Position numbers and translations under genes: made by a program. DNA of 64,000 bases from Hordeum vulgare subsp. vulgare (Eukaryota > Streptophyta > Magnoliopsida > Poales > Poaceae). This document shows, piece by piece, positions 12,421 through 25,178 of the stretch (the first letter of the stretch is position 1; each line of letters begins with the position of its first letter). The notes under the pieces were generated by a model. The model made no database searches. It saw only the letters and a list, made by a program, of their open reading frames with translations, and had not been told where the DNA came from. The stretch lies in the NCBI RefSeq assembly GCF_904849725.1, contig NC_058518.1, forward strand, positions 418,817,081 to 418,881,080, given 5' to 3'.

Positions 12421-12643
12421 TCGTCGTAATTTTACCACGTAAGACTGGGTTAGATTGTCAACGACGATTTAGGATCATCGTAAAGGTTACGACAATCCAG
12501 GAATCGTCGTAAAAGTTACGACGATTTTGATCAAATCATCGTTGTTGTTCATTTGTGACGTTCCGCTTTCGACGCATGGTTTTTTGTCGTGAGATCAACG
12601 TAAATTAAAAACCGTGACGATGTAGCGACGAAAAAATAGCATC
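12421..12643. repeat. Right subterminal repeat region of the CACTA element
   Basis: Repeated TACGACGATT, ATCGTCGTAA and related short units in both orientations mirror the left subterminal region. Confidence 0.65.
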
Positions 12644-12668
12644 GTGTATTAGCATATTCCTTGTAGTG
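12644..12668 (-). repeat. Right terminal inverted repeat of the CACTA element
   Basis: The reverse complement begins CACTACAAGGAATATGCTAA, matching the left end with few mismatches. Confidence 0.85.
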
Positions 12669-13100
12669 CCTGCGATGATATTGCTGAATCGGCTTTGCTT
12701 TAGGGTCAAAATTAAGATGGTGCTTAGCGAATTCTCTCGGTACACCACGCATGTCAGAAGGTTTCCATGAGAAGATGTCCCGATTCTCACGGATGAATTC
12801 GATGAGCACGCTTTCCTATTTGGGATCCAGACCCGCCCCGATAGTAAACTGCTTGGATGAGTCGCCAGGAACGAAATCCACCATCTTAGTGTCATCCGTT
12901 GGTTTGAACTTGAGGTGCGGCTCAACATCTGTTGTTGGCTTCTTGAGGGGTGACATATCTGCCGGATCAACATTGGCTTGGTGATACTTGAGCTCTTCTG
13001 CAGCACAAGGGACCTCTGCGTAAGCCGCATCTCCTTCCTGAAACTCTCTTGCTATCCTCCTATCACCATCAACCGTGATGGGTACCTTAGGACCAGGCAT
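12669..13100 (-). pseudogene. Element A protease-RT linker and N-terminal RT
   Basis: The minus-strand reading runs from MPGPKVPITVDGDRRIARE to TIGAGLDPK, a TAG stop (about 12830), then LIEFIRENRDIFSWKPSDM and FDPKAKPIQQYHRR up to the CACTA boundary. IFSW-PSDM-G-P is the conserved start of the RT region in Tat elements. The stop sits where family members usually have Gln, consistent with a C-to-T change in CAG. The rest of RT is at 5563-6359. Confidence 0.85.
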
Positions 13101-13606
13101 CTTGAGTTTAAGGTAAACATAGCAGGGCGAGCCATGAAACGGGCGTAAGCCGGTCGCCCAAACAACGCATGATAAGGGCTCTTCAACTTGACCACCTCAA
13201 ATATAAGTGACTCACTCCTGTAGTTGGATGTTGTTCCAAAAGCCACAGTGAGTTTGACCCGGCCAATTGGATATGCCGACTTACCTGGGATGATACCATG
13301 GAATACCGTGGTTGACGACATTAGGTCTTTCTCCAGCAGGTTCATCCTTCGAAGGGTGTCGAAGTATAATATGTTGATGCTGCTGCCACCATCCATAAGC
13401 ACCTTCGATAGGGTATATCCTCCGACTTGAGGGGCCACGAGCAATGCTAAGTCGACGGGGTTGTCAATTCTGGGCGGGTGATCCTCCCTACCCCATGAGA
13501 TAGTCTGCTCGGACCAGTGGAGGTACCTGGGGAGCGCCGTCTCCGATACACTATACGTTCGGTGCTTCACCTTCTTATCTCGCTTGCAGGCATTGGTGGT
13601 GAACAC
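13052..13606 (-). pseudogene. Element A aspartic protease
   Basis: The minus-strand reading has VLMDGGSSINILY with the catalytic Asp (about 13387), then the SPYHALFGRPAYARFMARP segment typical of Tat-lineage proteases. It would cleave the polyprotein. Its end overlaps the linker reading in another frame, so at least one frameshift lies near 13060-13100. Confidence 0.8.
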
Positions 13607-14751
13607 GTGGTATTGCCCGCTGCTTAATTGTTTGGGATTGTTGCGAAACCCACCATGATCATCCTGCCCCTACGAAGCCCCCTGCGGGGGTGGCTGCTGA
13701 AACACTCCGGGCGGGTTATACCGCTGTTGGTTATGCACCGGATACTGGCCGCTGCTTGGTTGCGAGCCGCCCTGAGCCCCTGGTTTGGGGAAGCCGCCGA
13801 ACGGATTCTGACGTTGATTAGGTGCACCGAACTGTTCCAGCCGTTGGCCCTGGTCACCGTTTTGGCCCTTTTTGATTGCCTCCGCCCTAAATTCCTGCAT
13901 CACGTAACAGTCCTCCCTAGAGTGAGTCGTCGGTCCGTCCGCCATGGCATGGTGTGGGCAGGGGCCCTTAAGTATCTCATTATAATTGTGTGGCTTCTTG
14001 CCACTATAACCCCTCTTCTTCTGGCGCTGGTTGCCGTTATTAGCATTGGTGTTGGTAACGAAGTCCGTGGACCCTTCCTGCTGCCTTCTCTTGCCGTTCC
14101 CCCCATGATTATGGTGGGCACGTCCCTGAAGCCGGGTGTGATTTTTGGATGACTCGCTTTTCCTCGGCGAGTTGGCTTTGCTGCCATCCTCCCCTGGATC
14201 TTTAGTGTCGTCCGCTTCGGCGTACCTAGTGAGGGTGTCCATCAATTCTCCCATATCCTGGACCTTTCGCTTGAGTCGCCCCAGCTTCTGCACCAAAGGC
14301 TCATAGTGGCAGTTTTGCTCCAAGATCAACACAGCCTGAGCCGCCGTGATGCCGTCCGACGAGTGGATGATTTCTGCGACCCGCCGCGCCTAGTGGTTTG
14401 CCGACTCATCGGGGCGTTGAATGCAGTGCTGTAAATCAACTATCGTCATCGGGCGCTTGCAAGTTCCCCGAATTTTTTTGATGAAACGCTCTTTCAGTTC
14501 CGCCCAAGTCTGGATGGAGTTGGGTGGCAGGTTTTTCAACCAAGTGCGCGTCGTCCCTTCGAGCATTATTGTGAAGTACCTGGCACAGACCGCTTCATTT
14601 ACATCGAGCATGTCCATGGCGATTTCGTAACTCTCAACCCATGACCGGCTCAAGGTCCGGGGTGTAATTGGGCACCTTCCTTGGACCTTTAAAATCTTTC
14701 GGCATCCGCTCATTGCGAAGGGCGGGGGCCAAGCATGGCACCCCTACTTGT
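13607..14751 (-). pseudogene. Element A gag, C-terminal part
   Basis: The minus-strand reading has a retrotransposon gag capsid segment (TTRTWLKNLPPNSIQTWAEL then KERF, about 14500-14560), then a linker. A basic Gly/Asn/Gln-rich nucleocapsid region follows, with a cysteine-histidine cluster (CPHHAMADGPTTHSREDC, about 13920-13970) instead of a standard CCHC knuckle. Frame breaks separate the capsid part (to about 14390) from the basic part. Gag forms the particle in which reverse transcription occurs. Element J cuts the gene at 14751/14752; its N-terminal half resumes at 23333. Confidence 0.8.
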
Positions 14752-16564
14752 TGTTGGGGAACGTTGCATGGGAAACAAAAAATTTCCTACGCGCACGAAG
14801 ACCTATCATGGTGATGTCCATCTACGAGAGGGGATTTCCGATCTACGTACCCTTGTAGATCGCACAGCAGAAGTGTTAAGAAACACGGTTGATGTAGTGG
14901 AACGTCCTCACGTCCCTCGATCCGCCCCGCAAACCGTCCCACGATCCATCCCACGATCTAGTGCCGAACGGACAGCACCTCCGTGTTCAGCACACGTACA
15001 GCTTGACGATGATCTCGGCCTTCTTGATCCAGCAAGAGAGACGGAGAGGTAGATGAGTTCTCCGACAGCGTGATGGCGCTCCGGAGGTTGGTGATGATCT
15101 TATCTCGGCAGGGCTCCGCCCGAGCTCCGCAGAAACGCGATCTAGAGGTAAAACCGTGGAGATATGTGGTCGGGCTGCCGTGGCAAAGTTGTCTCAAATC
15201 AGCCCTAAAACCTCCGTATATATAGGGGGAAGAGGCGGAGCCTTGCCTTGGGGTCCAAGGACCCCCAAGGACTTTGGCCGAGCCAAGGGGGGCAACCCTC
15301 CCCTTCCAAACCGAGTCCAACTAAGTTTGGAAGGAGGAGTCCTTCCCCCTTTTCCCACCTCCTCTTTTTTTCTTTTCTCTTTGATTTTCTTCCTATGGCG
15401 CATAGGGCCTTCTTGGGCTGTCCTACCAGCCCACTAAGGGCTGGTGCGCCACCCCCAAGGCCTATGGGCTTCCCCGGGGTGGGTTGCCCCCCCGGTGAAC
15501 TCCCGGAACCCATTCGTCATTCCCGGTACATTCCCGGTAACTCCAAAAACCTTCCGGTAATCAAATGAGGTCATCCTATATATCAATCTTCGTTTTCGGA
15601 CCATTCTGGAAATCCTCGTGACGTCCGTGATCTCATCCTAGACTCCGAACAACATTCGGTAACCAACCATATAACTCAAATACGCATAAAACAACGTCGA
15701 ACCTTAAGTGTGCACACCGTGCGGGTTCGAGAACTATGTAGACATGACCCGAGAGACTCCTCAGTCAATATCCAATAGCGGGACCTGGATGCCCATATTG
15801 GATCCTACATATTCTACGAATATCTTATCGTTTGAACCTTAGTGCCAAGGATTCATATAATCCCGTATGTCATTCCCTTTGTCCTTCGGTATGTTACTTG
15901 CCCGAGATTCGATCGTCAGTATCCGCATACCTATTCAATCTCGTTTACCGGCAAGTCTCTTTACTCGTTCTGTAATACAAGATCCCGCAACTTACACTAG
16001 GTCACGTTGCTTGCAAGGCTTGTGTGTGATGTTGTATTACCGAGTGGGCCCCGAGATACCTCTCCGTCACACGGAGTGACAAATCCCAGTCTCGATCCAT
16101 ACTAACTCAACTAACACCTTAGGAGATACCTGTAGAGCATCTTTATAGTCACCCAGTTACGTTGCGATGTTTGATACACACAAAGCATTCCTCCGGTGTC
16201 AGTAAGTTATATGATCTCATGGTCATAGGAACAAATACTTGACACGCAGAAAACAGTAGCAACAAAATGACACGATCAACATGCTACGTCTATTAGTTTG
16301 GGTCTAGTCCATCACATGATTCTCCTAATGATGTGATCCCGTTATCAAGTAACAACACTTGCCTATGGCGAGGAAACCTTGGCCATCTTTGATCAACGAG
16401 CTAGTCAACTAGAGGCTTACTAGGGACAATGTTTTGTCTATGTATCCACACAAGTATTGTGTTTCCTATCAATACAATTATAGCATGGATAATAAACAAT
16501 TATCATGAACAAAGAAATATAATAATGACTAATTTATTATTGCCTCTAGGGCATATTTCCAACA
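14752..16564 (-). repeat. 3' LTR of element J
   Basis: It ends in TG...CA on both sides. A TATA-like GTATATATAG lies at 15216-15225 (read on the minus strand as CTATATATAC), the likely promoter position. Open frames seen inside are by-products of GC-rich LTR sequence. Confidence 0.93.
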
Positions 16565-16577
16565 GTCTCCCACTTGC
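16565..16577 (-). other. Polypurine tract of element J
   Basis: The minus strand reads GCAAGTGGGAGAC directly before the 3' LTR, the expected primer site for plus-strand DNA synthesis in Angela elements. Confidence 0.8.
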
Positions 16578-19500
16578 ACTAGAGTCAATAATCTAGTTCA
16601 CATCACCATGTGATTCCAACGAATCCAACACCCATATAGTTATGGGGTCTCATCACGTCTTGCTCATGAGAGAGGTTTTAGTCAACGGTTCTGAAATTTT
16701 CAGATCCGTGTGTTCTTTAGAAATCTTTATGTCATCTTATAGCTGCTGCTACTATGTGCTATTCGGAAATACTCCAAATATCTACTCTACTATACGAATC
16801 CGTTTCACTACTCATAGTTATTCGGATTAGTGTCAAAGCTTACATCGACGTAACCCTTTACGACGAACTCTTTAACCACCTCCATAATCAAGAAAAATTC
16901 CTTAGTCCATCAGTTACTAAGGATAAATTTTGACCGCTGCTAGTGATTCAATCATGGATCACTCTCTCTACCTCTCAATAGACTTGCTGCAAGTCACACA
17001 TCAGGTGTGGTACTCAGCATGGCATACTTTAGAGTCTACAGCTAAGGCATAGAAGACGACCTTCGTCTATTCTCTTTATTCTGCCGTGGTCGGGTTTTGA
17101 GTCTTACTCAAATTCACACCTTACAACGCAACCAAGAACTCCTTCTTTGCTGATCTATTTTCAACTCCTTCAATACTTGTCAAGGCATGCATCTTGTTGA
17201 AACTTCCATTAAGCGCTTTCGATCTATCTCCATAGATCTTTGATGCTCAACGTTCAAGTAGCTCAATCCAGGTATTCCTTTGAAAACTCCTTTCAAACAA
17301 CCTTGTATTCTTTACAGAAATTCTACATTACTTCTGATCCACAATATGTCAACACATATACTTATCAGAAATTCTATAGTGCTCCCACTCACTTCTTTGG
17401 AAATACAAGTTTCTCATAAACCTTGTACAAACCCAAAATCCTTGATCATCTCGTCAAAGTGTATATTCCAACTCCGAGATGTTTGCACCAGTCCATTTAA
17501 GGATCGCTGGAGCTTGCGTACCTGCTAGTATCTTTAGGATCGACAAAACCTCATGGTTGTATCTCATACAATGTTTGCTCAAGGAAACCGTCGAGGAAAC
17601 AATGTTTTGACATCCTACATGCAATATTTCATAAATAATGCACCAACTACTAACATAATTCTAACAGACTTTTAGCATCGCTACGAGTGAGAAAGTCTCA
17701 TCATAGTCAACATTTTGATCTTGTCGGAAACATCTTTGTGACAAGTCGAGCTTTTCTTAATAGTGACTTATCACTATCATCGTCTGTCTTCCTTATAAAG
17801 ATCCATCTTTACTCAATAGTCCTATGACCATCAAGTAGTTCTTCCAAAGTCTACACTTTGTTTTCATACATGGATCCTCTCTCGGATTTCATGGCTTCCA
17901 GCCATTTGTCGGAATCTGGGCCCACCATTGCTTTCTCCATAACTCGTAGGTTCGCTGTTGCTCAACAACATGACCTCCAAGACAGGGTTACCGTACCACT
18001 TTGTAGTAGTACGCGACCTTGTCAACCTACGAGGCTTGTAGTAACTTGATCCGATGCTCGATGATCACCATCATCAGCTTTCACTTCAATTGGTGTAGGC
18101 GCCACAGGAACAACTTCCTGCGCCCTGCTACACACTGGTCGAAGTGATGGTTCAATAACCTCATCAAGTTCTACCACCCTCCCACTCAATTCTTTCAAGA
18201 GAAACCTTTCCTCGAGAAAGGATCCGTTTCTAGAAACAAACACTTTGCTTTCGGATCTGAGATAGGAGATGTACCCAACTGTTTTGGATATCCTATGAAG
18301 ATGCATTTATCCGCTTTGGGTTCGAGATTATCAGACTGAAACTTTTCCACATAAGTGTCGAAACCCCAAACTTTCAAGAAACGACAGTTTAGATTTCTCT
18401 AAACCTCAGTCTATACTGTGTCATCTCAACGGAAATACGTGGTGCCCTATTTAAAGTGAATGCGGTTGTCTCTAATGCTTAACCCATAAACGATAGTGGT
18501 AATTCGATAAGAGACATCATAGCATGCACCATACCAAATAGTGTGTGGCTATGACGTTCAGACACATCATCACACTATGATGTTCTAGGTGGCATGAACC
18601 GCGAAACAATATCCACAGTGTCTTAACTGCGTACCAAAACTCGTAACTCAGATATTCATTTCTATGATCATATCGTAGACAGTTTATCCTCTTGTTACGA
18701 CGAACTTCACTCCGAAACAAAATTGAAATTTTCAATATTTCAGACTTGTGATTCATTAAGCAAGTACTCTAGTATCTACTCAAATCGTCATTGAAGTAAG
18801 AACATAATGAAATCCACTGCGTGCCTCAGCACCCATTGGACTGCATACATCAAAATGTATCACTTCCAACAAGTTACTATCTTATTTCATCTCAATGAAA
18901 ACAAGGCCTTGCTCATGTGGTATGATTTGCATGTCACTAGTGATTCAAAATCAAGTGAGTATAAAGGTCCATCAGCATGGAGCCTCTTCATGCAATTTAT
19001 ACCAACATGACTCAAGCGGCAGTGCCACAAGTAAGTGGTACTATCATCATTACCTCGTATCTTTTGGCACCAATATCATGAACATGTGTAACACTACGAT
19101 CGAGATTCAATAAACCATTGAAGGTGATTATTCAAGAAAATAGAGTAACCATTATTCTCTTTAAATGAATAATCGTATTGCAATAAACATGATCCAATCA
19201 TGTTCATGCTTAATGCAAGCACCAAATAACAATTATTTAGGTTTAACACCAATCCCGATGGTAGAGGGAGCGTGCGACGTTTGATCATATCAACCTTGGA
19301 AACACTTCCAACACGTATCGTCACCTCGCCTTTAGCTAGTCTCCGTTTATGTCGTAGCTTTCATTTCGTGTTACTAATCACTTAGCAACCGAACCGGTAT
19401 CCAATACCCTCATGCTACTAGGAGTACTAGTAAAGTACACATCAACATCATGTATATAAAATATACTTCTTTCGAATTTTGCCAGCCTTCTTATCTACCA

Positions 19501-21500
19501 AGTATCTAGAGTTGCTCCGCCTCAGTGACTATTCCCCTCATTACAGAAGCACTTAGTCTCGGGTTTGGGTTTAATCTTGGGTCTCTTCATTAGTGCAGAA
19601 ACTGTTTTGCCATTTCACGAAGTATCCCTTCTAGCCCTTGCCTTTCTTGAAACTTAGTGGTTTTACAAACCATCAACTATTGATGCTCCTTCTTGATTTC
19701 TACTTTCGTAGTGTCAAACATTGCAAATCGCTCAAGGATCATTGTATCTATCCTTGATATGTTATAGTTCATCACGAAGCTCTCACAGCTTGGTGGAAGT
19801 GACTTTGGAGAACCATCACTATCTTATCTGGAAGATTAACTCCCACTTGATTCAAGTGATTGTCGTACTCAGACCATCTGAGCACACGCTCAACGATTGA
19901 GCTTTTCTCCTTTACTTTGTGGACAAAGAATCTTGTCGGAGGTCTCGTACCTCTCAACAAGGGCACGAGCATGAAATCACAATTTTATCTCTTTAGAACA
20001 TCACTTATGTTCCGTGACGTTTCAAAACGTCTTCGGTGCCTTGCTTCTAAGCCATTAAGTATTTTGCACTGAACTATCGTGTAGTCATCAGAAACGTGTA
20101 TGTCGGATGTTCACAGCATCCACAGACGACGCTCGAGGTGCAACACACCGAGTGGTGCATTAAGGACATAAGCCTTCTGCACAGCAACGAGGACAATCCT
20201 CTTCAAAGTTTGCTACTATCAACTTTCAACTAAATTTTCTCTAGGAACATATAAAAACAGTAGAGCCATAGCGCAAGCTACATCGTAATTTGCAAAGATC
20301 ATTAGACTATGTTCATGACAACTAGTTCAATTAATCATATTACTTAAGAACTCCCACTCAAAAAGTACATCTCTCTAGTCATTTGAGTGGTACATGATCC
20401 AAATCCACTATCTCAAGTCCGATCATCACGTGAGTCGAGAATAGTTTCAGTGGTAAGCATCTCTATGCTAATCATATCAACTATACGATTCATGCTCGAC
20501 CTTTCGGTCTCATGTGTTCCGAGGCCATGTCTGCACATGCTAGGCTCGTCAAGCTTAACCCGAGTGTTCTGCGTGTGCAACTGTTTTGCACCCGTTTTAT
20601 GTGAACGTTGAGTCTATCACACCCGATCATCACGTGGTGTCTCGAAACGAAGAACTGTCGCAACGGTGCACAGTCGGGGAGAACACAATTTCGTCTTGAA
20701 ATTTTAGTGAGAGATCACCTCATAATGCTACCGTCGTTCTAAGCAAGATAAGGTGCAAAAAGGATTAACATCACATGCAATTCATAAGTGACATGATATG
20801 GCCATCATCATGCGCTTCTTGATCTCCATCACCAAAGCACCGGCACGATCTTCTTGTCACCGGCGTCACACCATGATCTCCATCAACGTGATGCCATCGG
20901 GGTTGTCGTGCTACTCATGCTATTACTACTAAAGCTACGTCCTAGCAATATAGTAAACGCATCTGCAAGCACAAACGTTGGTTTAAATACAACCCTATGG
21001 CTCCTGCCGGTTGCCGTACCATCGACGTGCAAGTCGATATTAACTATTACAACATGATCATCTCATACATCCAATATATCACATCACATCGTTGGCCATA
21101 TCACATCACAAGCATACCCTGCAAAAACAAGTTAGACGTCCTCTAATTTTGTTGTTGCATGTTTTACGTGGTGACCATGGGTATCTAGTAGGATCGCATC
21201 TTACTTACGTAAACACCACAACGGAGATATATGAATTGCTATTTAACCTCATCCAAGGATCTCCTCGGTCAATTCCGATTCAACTAAAGTTGGAGAAACT
21301 GACACCCGCCAGTCATCTTTGAGCAACGGAGTTACTCGTAGCGATGAAACCAGTCTCTCGTAAGCGTACGAGTAATGTCCGTCCGAGCCGCTTCGATCCA
21401 ACAATACCGCGGAATCAAGAAAAGACTAAGGAGGGCAGCAAAACGCACATCACCGCCCACAAAAACTTTTGTGTTCTACTCGAGAAGACATCTACGCATG
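16578..21500 (-). pseudogene. Element J gag-pol remnant, strongly decayed
   Basis: In minus-strand order: gag-like sequence near 19970-19770 (LLRGTRPPTRFFVHKVKEK, GVNLPDKIVMVLQS), a protease/pre-integrase segment at 19324-19094 (VGSVSKVDM, LPSGLVLNLNNCYLVLALSM), the post-integrase segment at 18377-18022 (KADKCIFIGYP, ELDEVIEPSLRP), then an RT-RNase H region traceable only in scraps (about 18000-16800). Many stops and frameshifts break every domain; no motif set is intact. The same order and similar wording occur in element H, which helped to read it. Confidence 0.75.
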
Positions 21501-21505
21501 AACCT

Positions 21506-21520
21506 AGCTCATGATGCCAC
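21506..21520 (-). other. Primer binding site of element J, altered
   Basis: After the 5' LTR the minus strand reads AGTGGCATCATGAGC. It resembles the initiator-methionine tRNA site TGGTATCAGAGC used by this family, with a substitution and an extra base. Confidence 0.6.
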
Positions 21521-23332
21521 TGTTGGGGAACGTCGCATGGGAAACAAAAATTTTCCTACGCGCACGAAGACCTATCATGGTGATGTCCATCTACGAGAGG
21601 GGATTTCCGATCTAAGTACCCTTGTAGATCGCACAGCAGAAGCGTTAAGAAACGCGGTTGATGTAGTGGAACGTCCTCACGTCCCTCGATCCGCCCCGCG
21701 AACCGTCCCGCGATCCGTCCCACGATCTAGTGCCGAACGGACGGCACCTCCGCGTTCAGCACACGTACAGCTTGACGATGATCTCGGACTTCTTGATCCA
21801 GCAAGAGAGACGGAGAGGTAGATGAGTTCTTCGGCAGCGTGATGGCGCTCCGGAGGTTGGTGATGATCTTTTCTCGGCAGGCTCCGCCCGACCTCCGCAG
21901 AAACGCGACCTAGAGGTAAAACCGTGGAGATATGTGGTCGGGCTGCCGTGTTAAAGTTGTCTCAAATCAGCCCTAAAACCTCCGTATATATAGGGGGAAG
22001 AGGGGGAGCCTGGCCTTGGGGTCCAAGGACCCCCAAGGACTTCGGCCGAGCCAAGGGGGGCAACCCTCCCCTTCCAAACCGAGTCTAACTAGGTTTGGAA
22101 GGAGGAGTCCTTCCCCCCTTTTCCCACCTCCTCTTTTTTTTCTTTTCTCTTTGATTTTCTTCCTATGGCGCATAGGGCCTTCTTGGGCTGTCGCACCAGC
22201 CCACTAAGGGCTGGTGCGCCACCCCCAAGGCCTATGGGCTTCCCCGGGGTGGGTTGCCTCCCCCCCCCCCCGGTGAACTCCCGGAACCCATTCGTCATTC
22301 CCGGTAACTCCGAAAACCTTCCGGTAATCAAATGAGGTCATCCTATATATCAATCTTCGTTTTCGGACCATTCCGGAAACCCTCGTGACGTCCGTGATCT
22401 CATCCGGGACTCCGAACAACATTCGGTAACCAACCATATAACTCAAATACGCATAAAACAATGTCGAACCTTAAGTGTGCAGACCCTGCGGGTTCGAGGA
22501 CTATGTAGACATGACCCGAGAGACTCCTCAGTCAATATCCAATAGCGGGACCTGGATGCCCATATTGGATCCTACATATTCTACGAAGATCTTATCGTTT
22601 GAAGCTCAGTGCCAAGGATTCATATAATCCCGTATGTCATTCCCTTTGTCCTTCGGTATGTTACTTGCCCGTGATTCGATCGTCAGTATCCGCATACCTA
22701 TTTCAATCTCGTTTACCAGCAAGTCTCTTTACTCGTTCCGTAATACAAGATCCCGCAAATTACACTAAGTCACATTGCTTGCAAGGCTTGTGTGTGATGT
22801 TGTATTACCGAGTGGGCCCCGAGATACCTCTCCGTCACACGGAGTGACAAATCCCAGTCTTGATCCATACTAACTCAACTAACACCTTCGGAGATACCTG
22901 CAGAGCATCTTTATAGTCACCCAGTTACGTTGCGACGTTTGATACACACAAAGCATCCCTCCGGTGTCAGTGAGTTATATGATCTCATGGTCATAGGAAC
23001 AAATACTTGACAAGCAGAAAACAGTAGCAACAAAATGACACGATCAACATGCTACGTCTATTAGTTTGGGTCTAGTCCATCACATGATTCTCCTAATGAC
23101 GTGATCCCGTTATCAAGTTACAACACTTGCCTATGGCCAGGAAACCTTGGCCATCTTTGATCAACGAGCTAGTCAACTAGAGGCTTACTAGGGACAGTGT
23201 TTTGTCTATGTATCCACACAAGTATTGTGTTTCCAATCAATACAATTATAGCATGGATAATAAACGATTATCATGAACAAAGAAATATAATAATAACTAA
23301 TTTATTATTGCCTCTAGGGCATATTTCCAACA
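21521..23332 (-). repeat. 5' LTR of element J
   Basis: It matches 14752-16564 almost throughout, including a TATA-like GTATATATAG at 21984-21993. A poly-C run near 22260 is longer than in the other copy, an ordinary slippage difference. Confidence 0.93.
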
Positions 23333-24687
23333 CTTGCGTGCCGCCTCCAATAAGAGACGCTGGGCCGGTTTGAATGTCCGGGTAATCCCGGCCCAGCGGG
23401 TCCCGATGGTCAGGCGGGTTAACCTGAGGCTGGTGTCGCGGTCCGCTAGTTATGGTGGGTTGGTCCTCTGGCCAACTCCTGGTGCGGCTCGCTTGGGGGG
23501 TGGAGTGTAGCCGGTCGAGGCTGTGCGAGAATTGTGCGTTTTGGACACCGCCGTTTTCAACATCTCAATGGCGTTTCTTGCTTCTATTTCGACCGGAGTG
23601 TTGCCATAAATCGGAAGGGATTCTAAATGGCGAGTTGCGGCGAGCACGTTGTCCACGGGGTTGGAAAAGTGGCCCTGAGGCATCTGGAAACGGGGAACGC
23701 GATCAACTGCTGGCTGAAGCGGTGGGTTTGGCGGCTGACCCGGCCCTCCCTTGGAGCGTTTCCTGCCCCGGGGGTGCGTGGAGTGTCGAAAAGGCGGGTA
23801 GGGTTGAGATTAGGGGGTAAGCGTCCCTGGTGCCTCCTCTAATGAACAGCGTCGGATGCACGCTGATGCCTCTCGAGTCGCCAGTTTTCGGTGTTCAAGC
23901 GGGCTGTCTCAACGGTGATCTGAGCTTGCCGGGTCTCGATCCTGGCGGCTTCTGCTTCAGCATCTTGCTAAACCTTTGCCATCTCATCTCTTAGCTTTGC
24001 CAACTCGACATTTATCGTGCCCTGGTTTTCTGCTGTTACAGGGGTCTCCATGATCCTTGTTATCTCCGCCGTCAAGTCCACCAAGATCGCAGTTGGGCTC
24101 TTGGATGTTTCGCCAGCCCCGTCGTTGCCTGCAAGGTTTTGCTGGGGCTGAGTCGCCCCTGCCATGTACACGGTGATCTGACGGCGGGTCCGGTCGAGGA
24201 CCTCGGGGTCCATTGCCAGTGATAGGTCTCCGAGGCAGCCCCCGTGTAGAGGGTGGATTGAATCAGTGTCGCCCATGGATGATTCGTCATCAGTGTTGAC
24301 CGGCGTAGTCTCCTGAGTTGCCGACCGCTCTGGTTCATCAGATCCCTGTGTGAAGCCAACGAAGACCGGGCGCGTCAGGTTTGGCATCGCAACAGGGCGG
24401 ACATACCTGGCCGGCTCGACGATGTCGGTGGAGATGTCCGGCTCAGGCGCAGGCGATCCAACCATGCCGACAAACATGTTGATCTTGCCGAAGGGGACTC
24501 TATAGCCGGATTCGATTGAATCGGCCTCGGGCCCCCACAGCGAGTTGTTGATGTAGTACTTTCCGCGGCGGCTCCAGGTCATGAGCCCAGCCGCGTAGCT
24601 CCCTGACCCTGGTAGGGCTCCCTTTGAGAACTCAACTCCACCGTGCGTAGGCCCCACAGTGGGCACTAACTGTCGTGGTTTTGTCAC
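23333..24687 (-). pseudogene. Element A gag, N-terminal part
   Basis: The minus-strand reading starts MTKPRQLVPTVGPTHGG at 24687, 26 bases inside the 5' LTR. It is open to 23968 (240 residues), continues in another frame at 23683-23450, and runs into the boundary of element J. It includes YYINNSLWGPEADSIES and an acidic, Ser/Thr-rich linker. This is the poorly conserved N-terminal half of a Tat gag; the capsid domain is across J at 14390-14713. The Met is chosen as the first in the long frame; translation may start elsewhere. Confidence 0.65.
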
Positions 24688-24712
24688 GCAAATGTCCTCG
24701 TGAAAGGACTAG

Positions 24713-25178
24713 TGTTGGAGCCATCGCACCTTGGTGGCGACTCAAAGGGGTTGAACGGGAGCGAGATAGAGATTTACCCAGGTTCGGCCCCTCGTGAGGA
24801 GGTAAAAGCCTACGTCTTTCTTTGTGTTGTATTGATGAAGTTTCGATTACAAGGAGGGTGTAACTCGCCTGACCTAGCTCTCGATGATTTCTAACTTCCC
24901 CTCTCCTTCCCTGGGACTCGCCTTTATATACAGGTCGAGCCCTTAGGGTTTACAAGAGTCCTTGCCATTACGCAAGTCATGATTCTTTCCATCTCTAAGT
25001 CGTCGTGCTTTCCAAGACTTGGAGATTTTCCCAATGGTTGATTCTCCACGAGGACCTTGAACCACCTTCTAGCTCCTGGGCTTTGTTGGGACAAAGCTTG
25101 AATCGCCAAAGGATGAGTCGCCCGCTTGGTGACCCGGCCCAAGCAGGGCGGGTCACACAGTAGATAATATCCCCAACA
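24713..25178 (-). repeat. 5' LTR of element A
   Basis: This 466-bp LTR reads on the minus strand from TGTTGGGGATATTATC to GGCTCCAACA. A TATA element, TGTATATAAAGG on the minus strand (24921-24932), marks the likely promoter. The right flank ATTGT (25179-25183) would be one copy of the target duplication; the other lies left of the window. Confidence 0.85.

Larger units (their letters stand above)
14752..23332 (-). mobile_element. Element J: complete Angela/BARE-type Ty1/copia LTR retrotransposon
   Basis: Two long LTRs of 1813 and 1812 bp are nearly identical by eye. On the minus strand they begin TGTTGGAAATATGCCC and end CCCAACA, the known BARE-1/WIS-2/Angela LTR ends. Flanking 5-mers are CTTGT (14747-14751) and CTTGC (23333-23337), a target duplication with one change. 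The element lies in the gag gene of A, which resumes on both sides. Its internal coding region is heavily decayed although the LTRs are similar, so it is probably a copy of an already non-autonomous subfamily. Confidence 0.93.

Noticed and set aside
14735..15568. Plus-strand open frames in the GC-rich LTR of J
   Set aside because: The same frames recur in the other LTR copy (21375-22207) with shifted reading and show no protein similarity; they are by-products of LTR composition.
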